A program made the position numbers and the translations under genes. DNA of 64,000 nucleotides from Kluyvera intermedia (lineage in GTDB: Bacteria; Pseudomonadota; Gammaproteobacteria; Enterobacterales; Enterobacteriaceae): positions 1-64,000 of the forward strand of contig NZ_JAKCNS010000019.1 of the NCBI RefSeq assembly GCF_021440345.1, read 5' to 3'. Below the pieces are notes generated by a model. The model saw only the letters and a list, made by a program, of their open reading frames with translations. It was not told the DNA's origin and did no database searches. Below are positions 55,640 to 64,000 of the stretch, one piece after another (position 1 is the first letter of the stretch; the number at the start of each line of letters is the position of its first letter).

Positions 55640-57016
55640 TTAGTGCTGTTGCTGTTCCGCTTTTTTCGCCAGACCATCCAGCAGTTTCTGGTGAATACCA
55701 CCAAAACCACCGTTGCTCATCACCAGAATATGGTCACCTGGCTCAGCGTTTTTAATCACCATGTCTGCCAGTACATCCACGTCCGCACTCCAGTGAGCTG
55801 GCTGTACACAGGCTTCCGCAACTTCCGCCACCTGCCACGGAATATGCTGCGGCTGTAACAGGAACACTTCGTCAGCACGACCTAAGGACGGTGCCAGATC
55901 GTCTTTGCAAACGCCCATTTTCATGGTGTTGGAACGCGGTTCCAGCACGGCGATGATTTTAGCCGTACCGCCCACTTTCCCACGCAGCGCCTGCAGCGTA
56001 GCGAGGATCGCCGTTGGGTGGTGAGCAAAATCGTCATACACGCAAACGCCGTTGGCTTCACCGCGCAGTTCAAGGCGGCGACGGGCATTGATAAAGCTGC
56101 CCAGCGCGTTGGCGGCATCTGCCGGGGTCACGCCAACGTGACGCGCGGCGGCAATCGCCATCAGGCCGTTGTGCATGTTGTGTTCGCCCACCAGGCCCCA
56201 CTTCACTTCGCCAACCTTTTCACCGTCCAGCAGCACTTCCCACTCGGAGGCGTCGGTATTCAGCTTCTTCGCCTGCCAGTGGCCCTGCTCGCCCACCAGC
56301 TCCTGCTCGCTCCAGCAGCCCATCGCCATCACCTGTTTCAGGTTCGCGTCGTTCTCCGGCAGGATGATGCGGCCTTGTCCAGGGACAATACGCACCAGGT
56401 GGTGGAACTGTTTTTGAATCGCTTTCAGATCGTCAAAAATGTCCGCGTGGTCGAACTCAAGGTTATTGAGGACCAGCGTACGCGGGCAGTAATGCACGAA
56501 CTTGGAGCGCTTATCAAAGAAGGCGCAGTCGTATTCATCAGCTTCAATCACGAAGAACGGGCTCTCGCCCAGACGTGCGGAAACATCGAAGTTACCCGGC
56601 AGGCCGCCAATGACAAAACCAGGCTTGTAGCCGCAGGCTTCGAGGATCCAGGTCGCCATCCCGGCGGTGGTGGTTTTACCGTGGGTACCGGCAATCGCCA
56701 CAACCCAGCGGTCGCGCAGCACGAAATCGTGCAGCCACTGCGGGCCGGACATGAACGGAATGTTTTTCTCCAGCACCGCTTCCACGCACGGATTGCCGCG
56801 GGTCATTGCGTTGCCGACGATCACCAGATCCGGCTGAGGGTCAAGCTGGCTTGCATCGTAACCTTGAATTAAATCAATGCCTTGATTTTCCAGCAGCGTG
56901 CTCATCGGGGGATACACATTGGCATCCGAACCCGTGACTTCGTGACCCAGAGAACGAGCCAGCATGGCCAGGCCGCCCATGAAAGTGCCACAAATACCCA
57001 AAATATGAATGCGCAT
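55640..57016 (-). CDS. mpl: UDP-MurNAc:tripeptide ligase
   Basis: A 458-residue murein-recycling ligase joining L-Ala-γ-D-Glu-meso-Dap to UDP-N-acetylmuramate. The Mur-ligase P-loop GTHGKTTTAGM lies at about residues 110-120. The opening MRIHILGICGTFMGGLAMLA and DDFAHHPTAI (central/C-terminal domains) fit the family. Divergent from fbp, as in E. coli. Confidence 0.96.
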   Translation of the reverse strand: MRIHILGICGTFMGGLAMLARSLGHEVTGSDANVYPPMSTLLENQGIDLIQGYDASQLDPQPDLVIVGNAMTRGNPCVEAVLEKNIPFMSGPQWLHDFVLRDRWVVAIAGTHGKTTTAGMATWILEACGYKPGFVIGGLPGNFDVSARLGESPFFVIEADEYDCAFFDKRSKFVHYCPRTLVLNNLEFDHADIFDDLKAIQKQFHHLVRIVPGQGRIILPENDANLKQVMAMGCWSEQELVGEQGHWQAKKLNTDASEWEVLLDGEKVGEVKWGLVGEHNMHNGLMAIAAARHVGVTPADAANALGSFINARRRLELRGEANGVCVYDDFAHHPTAILATLQALRGKVGGTAKIIAVLEPRSNTMKMGVCKDDLAPSLGRADEVFLLQPQHIPWQVAEVAEACVQPAHWSADVDVLADMVIKNAEPGDHILVMSNGGFGGIHQKLLDGLAKKAEQQQH

Positions 57017-57191
57017 ACGTCACTATCCTTTTGTAATCTGCCTCGCATTTTACCCATATGTTTGCCGTCAGAGAAATGCATTTAAGGATATTCCGTAGTT
57101 TGCTGGCGCGATTCACCTGTGCGTATTTTTTTTATTCTTTGTTAAGATTGTTGCAGTCGCTTTACTCATCATCCAATGCAGGGAAAGTGTT

Positions 57192-58190
57192 ATGAAAACG
57201 TTAGGTGAATTTATTGTCGAAAAGCAGCACGAGTTCTCTCATGCTACCGGTGAGCTCACTGCTTTGCTGTCGGCAATAAAGTTAGGTGCCAAGATCATCC
57301 ACCGCGATATCAACAAGGCCGGTCTGGTCGATATCCTGGGTGCCAGCGGCGCAGAAAACGTACAGGGAGAAGTACAGCAAAAGCTCGATCTGTTTGCGAA
57401 CGAGAAACTGAAAGCCGCACTGCGCGCACGTGACATCGTCGCCGGTATCGCCTCCGAAGAAGAAGACGAAATCGTCGTCTTTGACGGCTGCGAACACGCG
57501 AAATATGTGGTCCTGATGGATCCACTGGATGGCTCATCTAATATCGACGTTAACGTCTCTGTCGGGACTATCTTCTCTATCTACCGTCGCGTGACCCCAG
57601 TGGGTACGCCGGTGACCGAAGAAGATTTCCTCCAGCCGGGTAACCGCCAGGTTGCTGCGGGCTACGTGGTTTACGGCTCGTCCACCATGCTGGTGTACAC
57701 CACCGGCTGCGGCGTACACGCCTTTACCTACGACCCTTCTTTGGGCGTGTTCTGCCTGTGCCAGGAGCGTATGCGCTTCCCGGAACGCGGCACCACGTAT
57801 TCCATCAACGAAGGCAACTACATCAAATTCCCGAACGGCGTGAAGAAGTACATCAAGTTCTGCCAGGAAGAAGATAAGTCCACGCAGCGCCCGTACACCT
57901 CTCGCTATATCGGTTCTCTGGTTGCCGACTTCCACCGCAACCTGCTGAAGGGCGGCATTTACTTGTACCCAAGCACCGCCAGCCACCCGGATGGCAAGCT
58001 GCGTCTGCTGTATGAGTGCAACCCGATGGCGTTCCTTGCGGAACAGGCCGGCGGTAAAGCCAGCGATGGCAAAGAGCGTATTCTGGATATTCAGCCGGAA
58101 ACGCTGCACCAGCGTCGCTCGTTCTTCGTCGGTAACGACCACATGGTTGAAGACGTTGAGCGTTTGATTCGCGAGTTCCCGGACGCCTAA
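57192..58190 (+). CDS. fbp: Fructose-1,6-bisphosphatase class I
   Basis: A 332-residue gluconeogenic phosphatase. The metal motifs SEEEDE and [11 protein letters not shown] and the substrate region [19 protein letters not shown] are present. GGGAAAG precedes the ATG. Complete. Confidence 0.97.
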   Translation: MKTLGEFIVEKQHEFSHATGELTALLSAIKLGAKIIHRDINKAGLVDILGASGAENVQGEVQQKLDLFANEKLKAALRARDIVAGIASEEEDEIVVFDGCEHAKYVVLMDPLDGSSNIDVNVSVGTIFSIYRRVTPVGTPVTEEDFLQPGNRQVAAGYVVYGSSTMLVYTTGCGVHAFTYDPSLGVFCLCQERMRFPERGTTYSINEGNYIKFPNGVKKYIKFCQEEDKSTQRPYTSRYIGSLVADFHRNLLKGGIYLYPSTASHPDGKLRLLYECNPMAFLAEQAGGKASDGKERILDIQPETLHQRRSFFVGNDHMVEDVERLIREFPDA

Positions 58191-58206
58191 GCATTCGGTT
58201 CGAGGT

Positions 58207-58301
58207 TTCCCCTCACCCTAACCCTCTCCCCAGCGGGGAGAGGGAACCGATCGAGTCGGTTGTGGGGTTGTTTTCCCCCTCGCCCCTTTGGGGAGAGGGG
58301 C
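58207..58301. repeat. Mosaic palindromic repeat, copy 4
   Basis: Opens CCCCTCACCCTAACCCTCTC with hairpin CCCC AGC GGGG and ends CCCTCGCCCCTTTGGGGAGA. It lies between the convergent fbp and chemoreceptor genes. Confidence 0.85.
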
Positions 58302-58308
58302 AAACCGA

Positions 58309-59874
58309 TTACGACACCTGCAGACGGAACGAGGCCATTGCCGACGTAAGCGCCTGCGACTGTTCTTCCAGCGAACGGGTTGCCGCCGACGACTGCTGTA
58401 CCAGCGCCGCGTTCTGCTGCGCCGTTTCATCCATCTGGCTGACTGCGATATTCACCTGTTCGATTCCGCGACTCTGCTCCTGAGAGGCGCTGGCAATCTC
58501 GCGCATCAGTTTGGTCATTCGCATGACTTCAGTGGCAATCTCATCCATCGTTTCCCCGGCCTGCTGCGCCAGGTCGCTGCCTTCACTCACGTGATTCTGC
58601 GACGCGGAAATCAGCTGGCGGATCTCTTTCGCCGCATCGGCGCTGCGGCTGGCCAGATTACGCACTTCCCCCGCGACCACGGCAAAACCGCGCCCCTGCT
58701 CGCCCGCGCGGGCGGCTTCAACCGAGGCGTTGAGCGCCAGAATGTTGGTCTGGAAGGCAATACCGTCGATCACCCCAAGGATGTCGGCAATACGGTTGGA
58801 ACTTCCGGCGATATCCTGCATTTTTTCAATCACGTAGCAGACCATTTCGCTACCGCGATCGGCAGTATCAGAAACGTCTTTCGCCAGCTTGTGCGCCTGA
58901 TCGGCGTTGTCAGCGTTTTGCTTCACGGTCGCGGTCAGCTCTTCCATACTGGCGGCCGTTTGCTCAAGCGACGTGGCCGTCGATTCGGTGCGCTGCGCCA
59001 GGTGGTTGTTACCCGCCGTCAGCTCGCGGCTGCCGATATCAATCTGTGAACTGGCATCGCGCACCCGCATCACCGAGTTCATCATCGACTCACGCATCCC
59101 GGCAATCGCCCCGTTGAGACGTTTAATCTCCGCGCTATTGGCCTTCAGCGGTGAATCCGTTAAATCACCGAAGGCAACCTGTTCCAGTTGAGCAATTGCC
59201 GCGTCCAGCGGTTTTAGCAGCAGGTGACGCAGCTGGAGCCAGCCCAGCGCCATGACACCGGCGGTCAGTAGAATGGCGATAGCCATCAGAACCAGTACTT
59301 TGTTTTTCGTGGCGTGTACCGCGGCAACTTCCACCTGGCCGCGGGATTCCCCCCAGTTCTGAAAATCAAGAATGGCATTATCAAACTGGCGAGATACCGG
59401 GATCATGGTCTTTTCCAGCAGATCGTAATAACCATCGACGTTTTGCCCCTCGAGCGCCGCCAGCATCGGTTTGATCCCCTGCGTGTTGTACAGCTCGTAG
59501 CTTTTCGCCACGTTGGCCATCAGTTTGGCGCCGTCAGTATCGTCCATCGACGACTGGCTAACGGTAGCAATAATTTTTTGCGCCTGCGCCACTTCCCCAC
59601 TCAGCAGTTTGACCGCTTTCGCGGCGTCATCCAGCATGCCTATCTCCATCAGTCTCACCGCCTGGCTCGCCTCATTGCGCGCGCGCAGCAGCAGCGTATA
59701 GCCTTCGTTGAGCTGGGTCATTTGGTCACTTTGCAGATGGTCAATACGTTGCAACGAGGCGGAGCTTTGGGTGAGAGCATAAATACCGATGCCGCTGACC
59801 AGAATCAGCAGCAGGGTCATCACGGCAAGCAGGGACAGCAGGCCGGTACGGATAGAAAGCGTTCTTAGCATCAT
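58309..59874 (-). CDS. Methyl-accepting chemotaxis protein
   Basis: A 521-residue transmembrane chemoreceptor. Membrane segment 1 is at about residues 11-32, a periplasmic four-helix ligand domain follows to about 190, and segment 2 (VLVLMAIAILLTAGVMALGW) lies at about 193-212. HAMP comes next, then methylation helices and the signalling tip GVIDGIAFQTNILALNASVE. It lacks a C-terminal NWETF-type CheR tether, so it is a low-abundance type. Two adjacent ATGs are possible starts. In E. coli nothing separates fbp from yjfF here, so this is an insertion. Confidence 0.9.
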   Translation of the reverse strand: MMLRTLSIRTGLLSLLAVMTLLLILVSGIGIYALTQSSASLQRIDHLQSDQMTQLNEGYTLLLRARNEASQAVRLMEIGMLDDAAKAVKLLSGEVAQAQKIIATVSQSSMDDTDGAKLMANVAKSYELYNTQGIKPMLAALEGQNVDGYYDLLEKTMIPVSRQFDNAILDFQNWGESRGQVEVAAVHATKNKVLVLMAIAILLTAGVMALGWLQLRHLLLKPLDAAIAQLEQVAFGDLTDSPLKANSAEIKRLNGAIAGMRESMMNSVMRVRDASSQIDIGSRELTAGNNHLAQRTESTATSLEQTAASMEELTATVKQNADNADQAHKLAKDVSDTADRGSEMVCYVIEKMQDIAGSSNRIADILGVIDGIAFQTNILALNASVEAARAGEQGRGFAVVAGEVRNLASRSADAAKEIRQLISASQNHVSEGSDLAQQAGETMDEIATEVMRMTKLMREIASASQEQSRGIEQVNIAVSQMDETAQQNAALVQQSSAATRSLEEQSQALTSAMASFRLQVS

Positions 59875-59956
59875 AGTTTTGTCCGGTAGCAGGGGTACGT
59901 TTGGCGTAAAAGAAAAGTATCGGCTGCCACCGGAAAAACTTTAGCGTATCAGTATG

Positions 59957-60958
59957 TTAGTTCTTTGTTACTTCAGCATTGACGCGGGTTACCGCCGCAT
60001 TCTGCCGGTTCTCCCACAGCACCGTCAGCCCGCGCTGAAGGGCGATAAAAATAAACAGCAGGATGCCGATAGCGATCTTGGTCCACCAGGAACTGAGCGT
60101 GCCGTCAAAGTTGATGTAGGTTTGAATCAGCCCCTGAATGCCGACGCCGAACAGCGTCCCCAGCACCGTACCGACGCCGCCGCTGAGCAGCGTGCCGCCA
60201 ATCACCACCGAGGCGATAGCATCCAGTTCCACCCCCACGCCTGCCAGCGCATAGCCCGCCTGGGTATAAATGGAGAAGACAATACCAGCGAGCGTCGCCA
60301 GCCCGGTCGACAGCATGTAGATGCGCACAATGGTGCTGCGGGTCGGGATGCCCATCAGATTTGCCGAAGTCGCGCTGCCACCGATAGCGTAAACCTGGTT
60401 GCCAAAGCGGGTGCGGTGAGCGAGAAAAATCCCCAGAATCACCACCAGCAGCATCAGCAGCCCCATAGCGCTGAGGCGTCCGCCGCCGGGGATAGTCCAC
60501 GCCAGCCCGGAGAAGGTGTCGTACAGCGGATGATCGATAGGAATGGACTCTTCAGAGACCAGATAGCTGACGCCGCGCAGGAAAAACATCCCCGCCAGAG
60601 TGATGATAAACGCCGGGATCTTCAGCGCATCAATCAGCCAGCCCATAAAAGCGCCAAAGGCGCAGCCCATGACCAACACCAGCGGAAAAGCCACCAGCGG
60701 CGACAATCCCCAGAAGCCAATGGCTTTCGCCAGAAATACACCGGTGAAGGCGATCACCGAGCCGACCGACAGATCGATCCCGCCGGAGAGGATCACAAAG
60801 GTCATCCCCACCGCGACAATCCCCAAAAAGGCGTTATCGGTGAGGATATTGCAGATAACCCGCGTGGAGGCGAAACCCGGGAATTGCGTCAGGCAGTAGA
60901 GGTAGCCGAGGACAAATACGCCGAGGGTGATCATCAGCGGTAAGTTACGTTTTATCAT
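59957..60958 (-). CDS. yjfF: Galactofuranose ABC transporter permease YjfF
   Basis: A 333-residue RbsC-type permease with GIDLSVGSVIAFTG and about eight to ten membrane segments. Second permease of the YtfQRT-YjfF importer for galactofuranose. Its start overlaps the ytfT stop by 14 bases. Confidence 0.93.
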   Translation of the reverse strand: MIKRNLPLMITLGVFVLGYLYCLTQFPGFASTRVICNILTDNAFLGIVAVGMTFVILSGGIDLSVGSVIAFTGVFLAKAIGFWGLSPLVAFPLVLVMGCAFGAFMGWLIDALKIPAFIITLAGMFFLRGVSYLVSEESIPIDHPLYDTFSGLAWTIPGGGRLSAMGLLMLLVVILGIFLAHRTRFGNQVYAIGGSATSANLMGIPTRSTIVRIYMLSTGLATLAGIVFSIYTQAGYALAGVGVELDAIASVVIGGTLLSGGVGTVLGTLFGVGIQGLIQTYINFDGTLSSWWTKIAIGILLFIFIALQRGLTVLWENRQNAAVTRVNAEVTKN

Positions 60959-61967
60959 GGCCCCGTATCCTTTTCAGAATCTGAATAAAGCGCGGCGACT
61001 GGACAATCAGCACGCACATCACCACCACCGCTTTTACCACCTGGTTGAGCTCCGGCTGAAAACCGGAGAGCAAAATACCGGTATTCATGCCCTGAATAAT
61101 CAGCGCGCCGACCACCGACAGCAGCAGGTTAAAACGCCCGCCCATCAGTGAACCACCGCCGATAACCACCGCCAGAATGGCGTCCAGCTCCAGCCACAGC
61201 CCGGCGTTATTGGCGTCGGCACCGCGAATATCCGCGGCCACAATGATGCCAGCAATCGCCGCGCAGACACCGCTCAATACATAGGCCAGCATCACCACGA
61301 TACGGGTATTCACCCCGGCATTTTTTGCCGCGCGAATGTTAATGCCCACCGCTTCAATAAACATGCCGAGCGCCGTTTTTCGAGCAACCACCCAAAAGAT
61401 AACGAGGGTGACTAACGCAATAATAACCGGCGTTGGAAACAGCAACATTTTACCGCTGCCGAGCCAGGCCAACGCCGGCGAATCGAAGGTGACAATCTGC
61501 CCAGAGGTGATGAGCTGCGCGACGCCGCGTCCGGCCACCATCAGAATAAGCGTCGCCACAAAGGGCTGAATTTTCAGAATGGCCACCAGAATACCGTTCC
61601 ACAGCCCGGCCAGAACGCCGGAACCCAGCGCCGCCAGCAGCACTATCGGCAGGCTGTGCCCGGCGACGGTCATTGAGGCGGCGGTCGCCCCGGCTATCGC
61701 CATCACCGCGCCCACCGAAAGATCGATTCCTCCGGTGGCGATAACCAACGTCATGCCGATAGCCAACAGGGCGACAGGAGCTGCACGGTTAAGAATATCG
61801 ATAGGACTGCCGAACAGACGGCCATCCTGAAGGGTTATCTGGAAAAAGTGCGGCGCCACCAGGCTATCGACCAGCAGCACCAGAATAAGGGCCGCGATTT
61901 GCGGCATGCCCGGCGGCCAGCGAAAGCGGCGACCGGACGGTTCAGTTTGCCCAACGGATCGAGGCAT
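60945..61967 (-). CDS. ytfT: Galactofuranose ABC transporter permease YtfT
   Basis: A 340-residue RbsC-type permease with the family motif GIDLSVGAVMAIAG. The start MPRSVGQTEP at 61967 has AAGGAG upstream and agrees with E. coli; an in-frame start eight codons earlier would overlap ytfR. 13 bases after ytfR. Confidence 0.92.
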   Translation of the reverse strand: MPRSVGQTEPSGRRFRWPPGMPQIAALILVLLVDSLVAPHFFQITLQDGRLFGSPIDILNRAAPVALLAIGMTLVIATGGIDLSVGAVMAIAGATAASMTVAGHSLPIVLLAALGSGVLAGLWNGILVAILKIQPFVATLILMVAGRGVAQLITSGQIVTFDSPALAWLGSGKMLLFPTPVIIALVTLVIFWVVARKTALGMFIEAVGINIRAAKNAGVNTRIVVMLAYVLSGVCAAIAGIIVAADIRGADANNAGLWLELDAILAVVIGGGSLMGGRFNLLLSVVGALIIQGMNTGILLSGFQPELNQVVKAVVVMCVLIVQSPRFIQILKRIRGHDKT

Positions 61968-61980
61968 CACGGTTAACTCC

Positions 61981-63483
61981 TTAGGCCGCAATAGCGTTCA
62001 TGATGGCGGGAACGGAAAGTTCAGCCAGGGGGATCTCGGCGATCTGCTGGCGATCGCGCATGATGATCACCCGGTCGGCGTAGCCCACCAGCTCTTCAAG
62101 TTCAGACGAGATCACCAGCAACGCCAGGCCGTCGGCGCACAGGGTTTCAATCAGGCGGATAATTTCCGCATGCGCCCCGACGTCAATCCCGCGCGTTGGC
62201 TCATCGAGGATCAGGAACTGCGGGCGCGTCAGCAGCCAGCGGGACAGCAGCACCTTCTGCTGGTTGCCACCGGAGAGAAATTCCACCGGTTGCTCGGCGC
62301 TGGGGGTGCGGATCCCCAACTGGCGGATAAAACGCTCGGCAATGTCGTTTTGCTCTTTGCGCGGGATCGGCCGCAGCCACCCACGCTGAGCCTGCAGCGC
62401 CAGAATGATATTTTCCCGTACCGAGGCGGCGGCAATAATGCCGTCGGTTTTACGATCTTCGGGGCAAAAACCGATCCCCAGGCAAGAGGCCTGGTGCGGC
62501 GATCGCAGAGTTTGCGGCTTGCCCTTGATCGTCGCCTGGCCGCTGTCAGCGGGACGAATACCGAAGATCACCTCGGCGGTTTCGGTGCGTCCCGATCCCA
62601 ACAATCCGGCAAGCCCGACGATTTCACCAGGGCGGACCTGAAGATCGAACGGCGCAATGGTGCCTTTTTTGCCGTAGCCTTCAAACGAGGCCACCGGTTT
62701 ATCACTGAGCAACGTACGCCCGGCGCGCTGCAACGCCTGGTGCTCCAGCTCACGACCCAGCATCATTTTGACCAGCTCAATCTGCGGCAGCTCGCGGGTT
62801 TCCCGGCAGCCAACAAAGCTGCCGTTACGCAGGACGGTGATACGATCGCTCACCGTGTAGACCTGATCGAGGAAGTGGGTGACGAAGATCAGGCTAACCC
62901 CCTGATCGCGAAGCTGACGCATCAAGGTGAACAGCATCTCCACCTCTTTGGTGTCGAGGCTGGCGGTCGGTTCATCTAAGATCAACACCTTGGCGGAGAG
63001 ATCGATGGCCCGGCAGATAGCCACAATCTGCTGCATCGCCACCGAAAAACGGTTGAGCGGTTCGCGTACGTCAAGTGAAAAGCCATAAGAAGCCATCAGC
63101 TCCGTGGCGCGTTTCTCCATCTCTTTGCGTCGCAGCAGGCCAAAACGTTTGGGCTCGCGGCCAATAAACAGGTTGTCCGCCACCGACATATTCGGCAGCA
63201 GGTTCACTTCCTGATACACCGTGCCGATGCCTAACTGCTGGGCGTGGGCGGTATTTTTCGGATTGATTTGCTGGCCTTCCAGCCAGATGGTGCCACGGTT
63301 CGCGTGGTAGACGCCGGTCAGCGCTTTAATCAGCGTCGATTTCCCAGCGCCGTTTTCGCCCAGCAGCGCCATGATTTCCCCGCGCCGCAGGCTGAAATTG
63401 ACGTTATCCAGCGCCTTTACGCCGGGGAAATACTGGCAAAGCCCCTCGGTGCGGAGGATCTCCTGGTCGGTTTCAGTGGTCAT
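61981..63483 (-). CDS. ytfR: Galactofuranose ABC transporter ATPase YtfR
   Basis: A 500-residue double ATPase with two nucleotide-binding domains. The first has GENGAGKSTLIKAL (about 38-51) and ILDEPTASLD. The second has the degenerate P-loop GLLGSGRTET plus LSGGNQQK and LILDEPTRGID. Energises import with YtfQ, YtfT and YjfF. Confidence 0.95.
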   Translation of the reverse strand: MTTETDQEILRTEGLCQYFPGVKALDNVNFSLRRGEIMALLGENGAGKSTLIKALTGVYHANRGTIWLEGQQINPKNTAHAQQLGIGTVYQEVNLLPNMSVADNLFIGREPKRFGLLRRKEMEKRATELMASYGFSLDVREPLNRFSVAMQQIVAICRAIDLSAKVLILDEPTASLDTKEVEMLFTLMRQLRDQGVSLIFVTHFLDQVYTVSDRITVLRNGSFVGCRETRELPQIELVKMMLGRELEHQALQRAGRTLLSDKPVASFEGYGKKGTIAPFDLQVRPGEIVGLAGLLGSGRTETAEVIFGIRPADSGQATIKGKPQTLRSPHQASCLGIGFCPEDRKTDGIIAAASVRENIILALQAQRGWLRPIPRKEQNDIAERFIRQLGIRTPSAEQPVEFLSGGNQQKVLLSRWLLTRPQFLILDEPTRGIDVGAHAEIIRLIETLCADGLALLVISSELEELVGYADRVIIMRDRQQIAEIPLAELSVPAIMNAIAA

Positions 63484-63490
63484 TGTGCGC

Positions 63491-63693
63491 TCCCCCTCAC
63501 CCTAGCCCTTTCCCCGCGGGGGAGAGGGGATATATTGTGCCAACAGCCCGCTCGGAATCTGACGCCCTGCACCGCTCTGCTCCCCCTCCCTTTCAGGGAG
63601 AGAAAAACCATGGTGCTAAGGCAAGCTCTGAACCCAACCCCTTGCACCGCTCTGCTCCCCCTCCCTTTCAGGGAGAGGGTTGGGGTGAGGGTG
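63491..63693. repeat. Mosaic palindromic repeat, copy 5, with internal direct repeat
   Basis: Opens CCCCCTCACCCTAGCCCTTT and ends CAGGGAGAGGGTTGGGGTGA. Inside it a 35-base unit beginning TGCACCGCTCTGCTCCCCCT occurs at 63568 and again at 63643, a 75-base spacing. It fills the ytfQ-ytfR gap within the operon. Confidence 0.85.
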
Positions 63694-63701
63694 TCGGCGG
63701 C

Positions 63702-64000
63702 TTAGTAGCCCATATTTTTCTTCTTCTCTAACTCTTCTTTCGCCGTATCCGGCAGGTAGAGGGTGGACTTGGTCAACGTCACTTTCTCCGGCATGGTGCC
63801 GTCTTTCTTGAATTTCTCCAGCGCATCAAACGCCGGGCCGGCCATATTTGGCGTCAGTTCTACGCTGGCGTTGGCTTCACCGGCAATCATTGCTTTGTAG
63901 ATGTCCGGTACGCCGTCAATCGAACCGGTCAGGATATCTTTACCCGGCTTGAGCCCCGCTTCTTTGATTGCCTGAATCGCGCCGATCACCATGTCGTCGT
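63702..64000 (-). CDS. ytfQ: Galactofuranose-binding protein YtfQ (partial)
   Basis: The C-terminal 98 residues of the periplasmic sugar-binding protein; the rest lies beyond the right edge. KPGKDILTGSIDGVPDIYKA and the tail ending EELEKKKNMGY match the enterobacterial YtfQ. First gene of the operon, followed by the repeat-filled gap and ytfR. Confidence 0.92.
   Translation of the reverse strand, partial: DDMVIGAIQAIKEAGLKPGKDILTGSIDGVPDIYKAMIAGEANASVELTPNMAGPAFDALEKFKKDGTMPEKVTLTKSTLYLPDTAKEELEKKKNMGY

Overview
The window is 64 kb of an enterobacterial chromosome (Enterobacteriaceae). The gene order leuX – ahr – yjgR – lptG/lptF – pepA – holC – valS – yjgM – miaE – rraB – argI – tabA – pyrLBI – ridA – mgtA – treRBC – nrdDG – cybC – pmbA – yjgA – mpl – fbp – yjfF/ytfT/ytfR/ytfQ is the E. 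coli/Salmonella backbone. A GC-rich coding bias, Enterobacter/Klebsiella-type mosaic repeats and a methyl-accepting chemotaxis protein suggest a motile Enterobacter-like genus. That genus call is inference; the sequence alone does not fix it.

Region 1 (1-11,990) is a defence island beside tRNA-Leu(CAA) leuX. Going outward from leuX it holds a P4-type tyrosine integrase, a two-gene Gabija-like system (OLD-family nuclease plus UvrD-like helicase), an IS30 relic, a type III-like restriction-modification pair (mod-res) and an IS3-family transposase relic that runs off the left edge. The far attachment site is not in the window.

Region 2 (12,000-43,480) is mostly core genome. It holds an overlapping HNH nuclease/SAM-methyltransferase pair on the 5' side of leuX, ahr, a two-domain dihydroxyacetone kinase, the LPS export genes lptFG, aminopeptidase A, the DNA polymerase III chi subunit, valyl-tRNA synthetase, a tRNA hydroxylase, an RNase E regulator, arginine and pyrimidine carbamoyltransferases, RidA, the Mg transporter MgtA with a recognisable mgtL leader peptide, trehalose uptake and hydrolysis with a TreR operator, and anaerobic ribonucleotide reductase with an overlapping FNR site and NrdR box pair.

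Region 3 (43,490-52,420) is an accessory catabolic operon read leftward from a control region with a CRP site, a perfect 20-bp palindrome and a 10-bp inverted repeat. Its order is a free-standing PRD protein, a small SFCGS-motif protein, a DUF4312-like protein, two polytopic membrane proteins (DUF4311- and DUF4310-like), an amidohydrolase, a DgaE-like PLP ammonia-lyase, a DgaF-like KDGP aldolase, an exported lactonase and a BglG/MtlR-type PRD regulator. It looks like uptake and breakdown of an acylated 2-amino sugar acid through an uncharacterised, possibly PTS-like, transporter. It is the best candidate here for an undescribed system.

Region 4 (52,540-64,000) holds cytochrome b562, PmbA/TldE, YjgA/DarP, a GNAT acetyltransferase, the murein-recycling ligase Mpl, fructose-1,6-bisphosphatase, a chemoreceptor, and the galactofuranose ABC transporter, whose binding-protein gene ytfQ is cut by the right edge. 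Five copies of a palindromic mosaic repeat family lie between genes from 30 kb onward, two of them inside operons.
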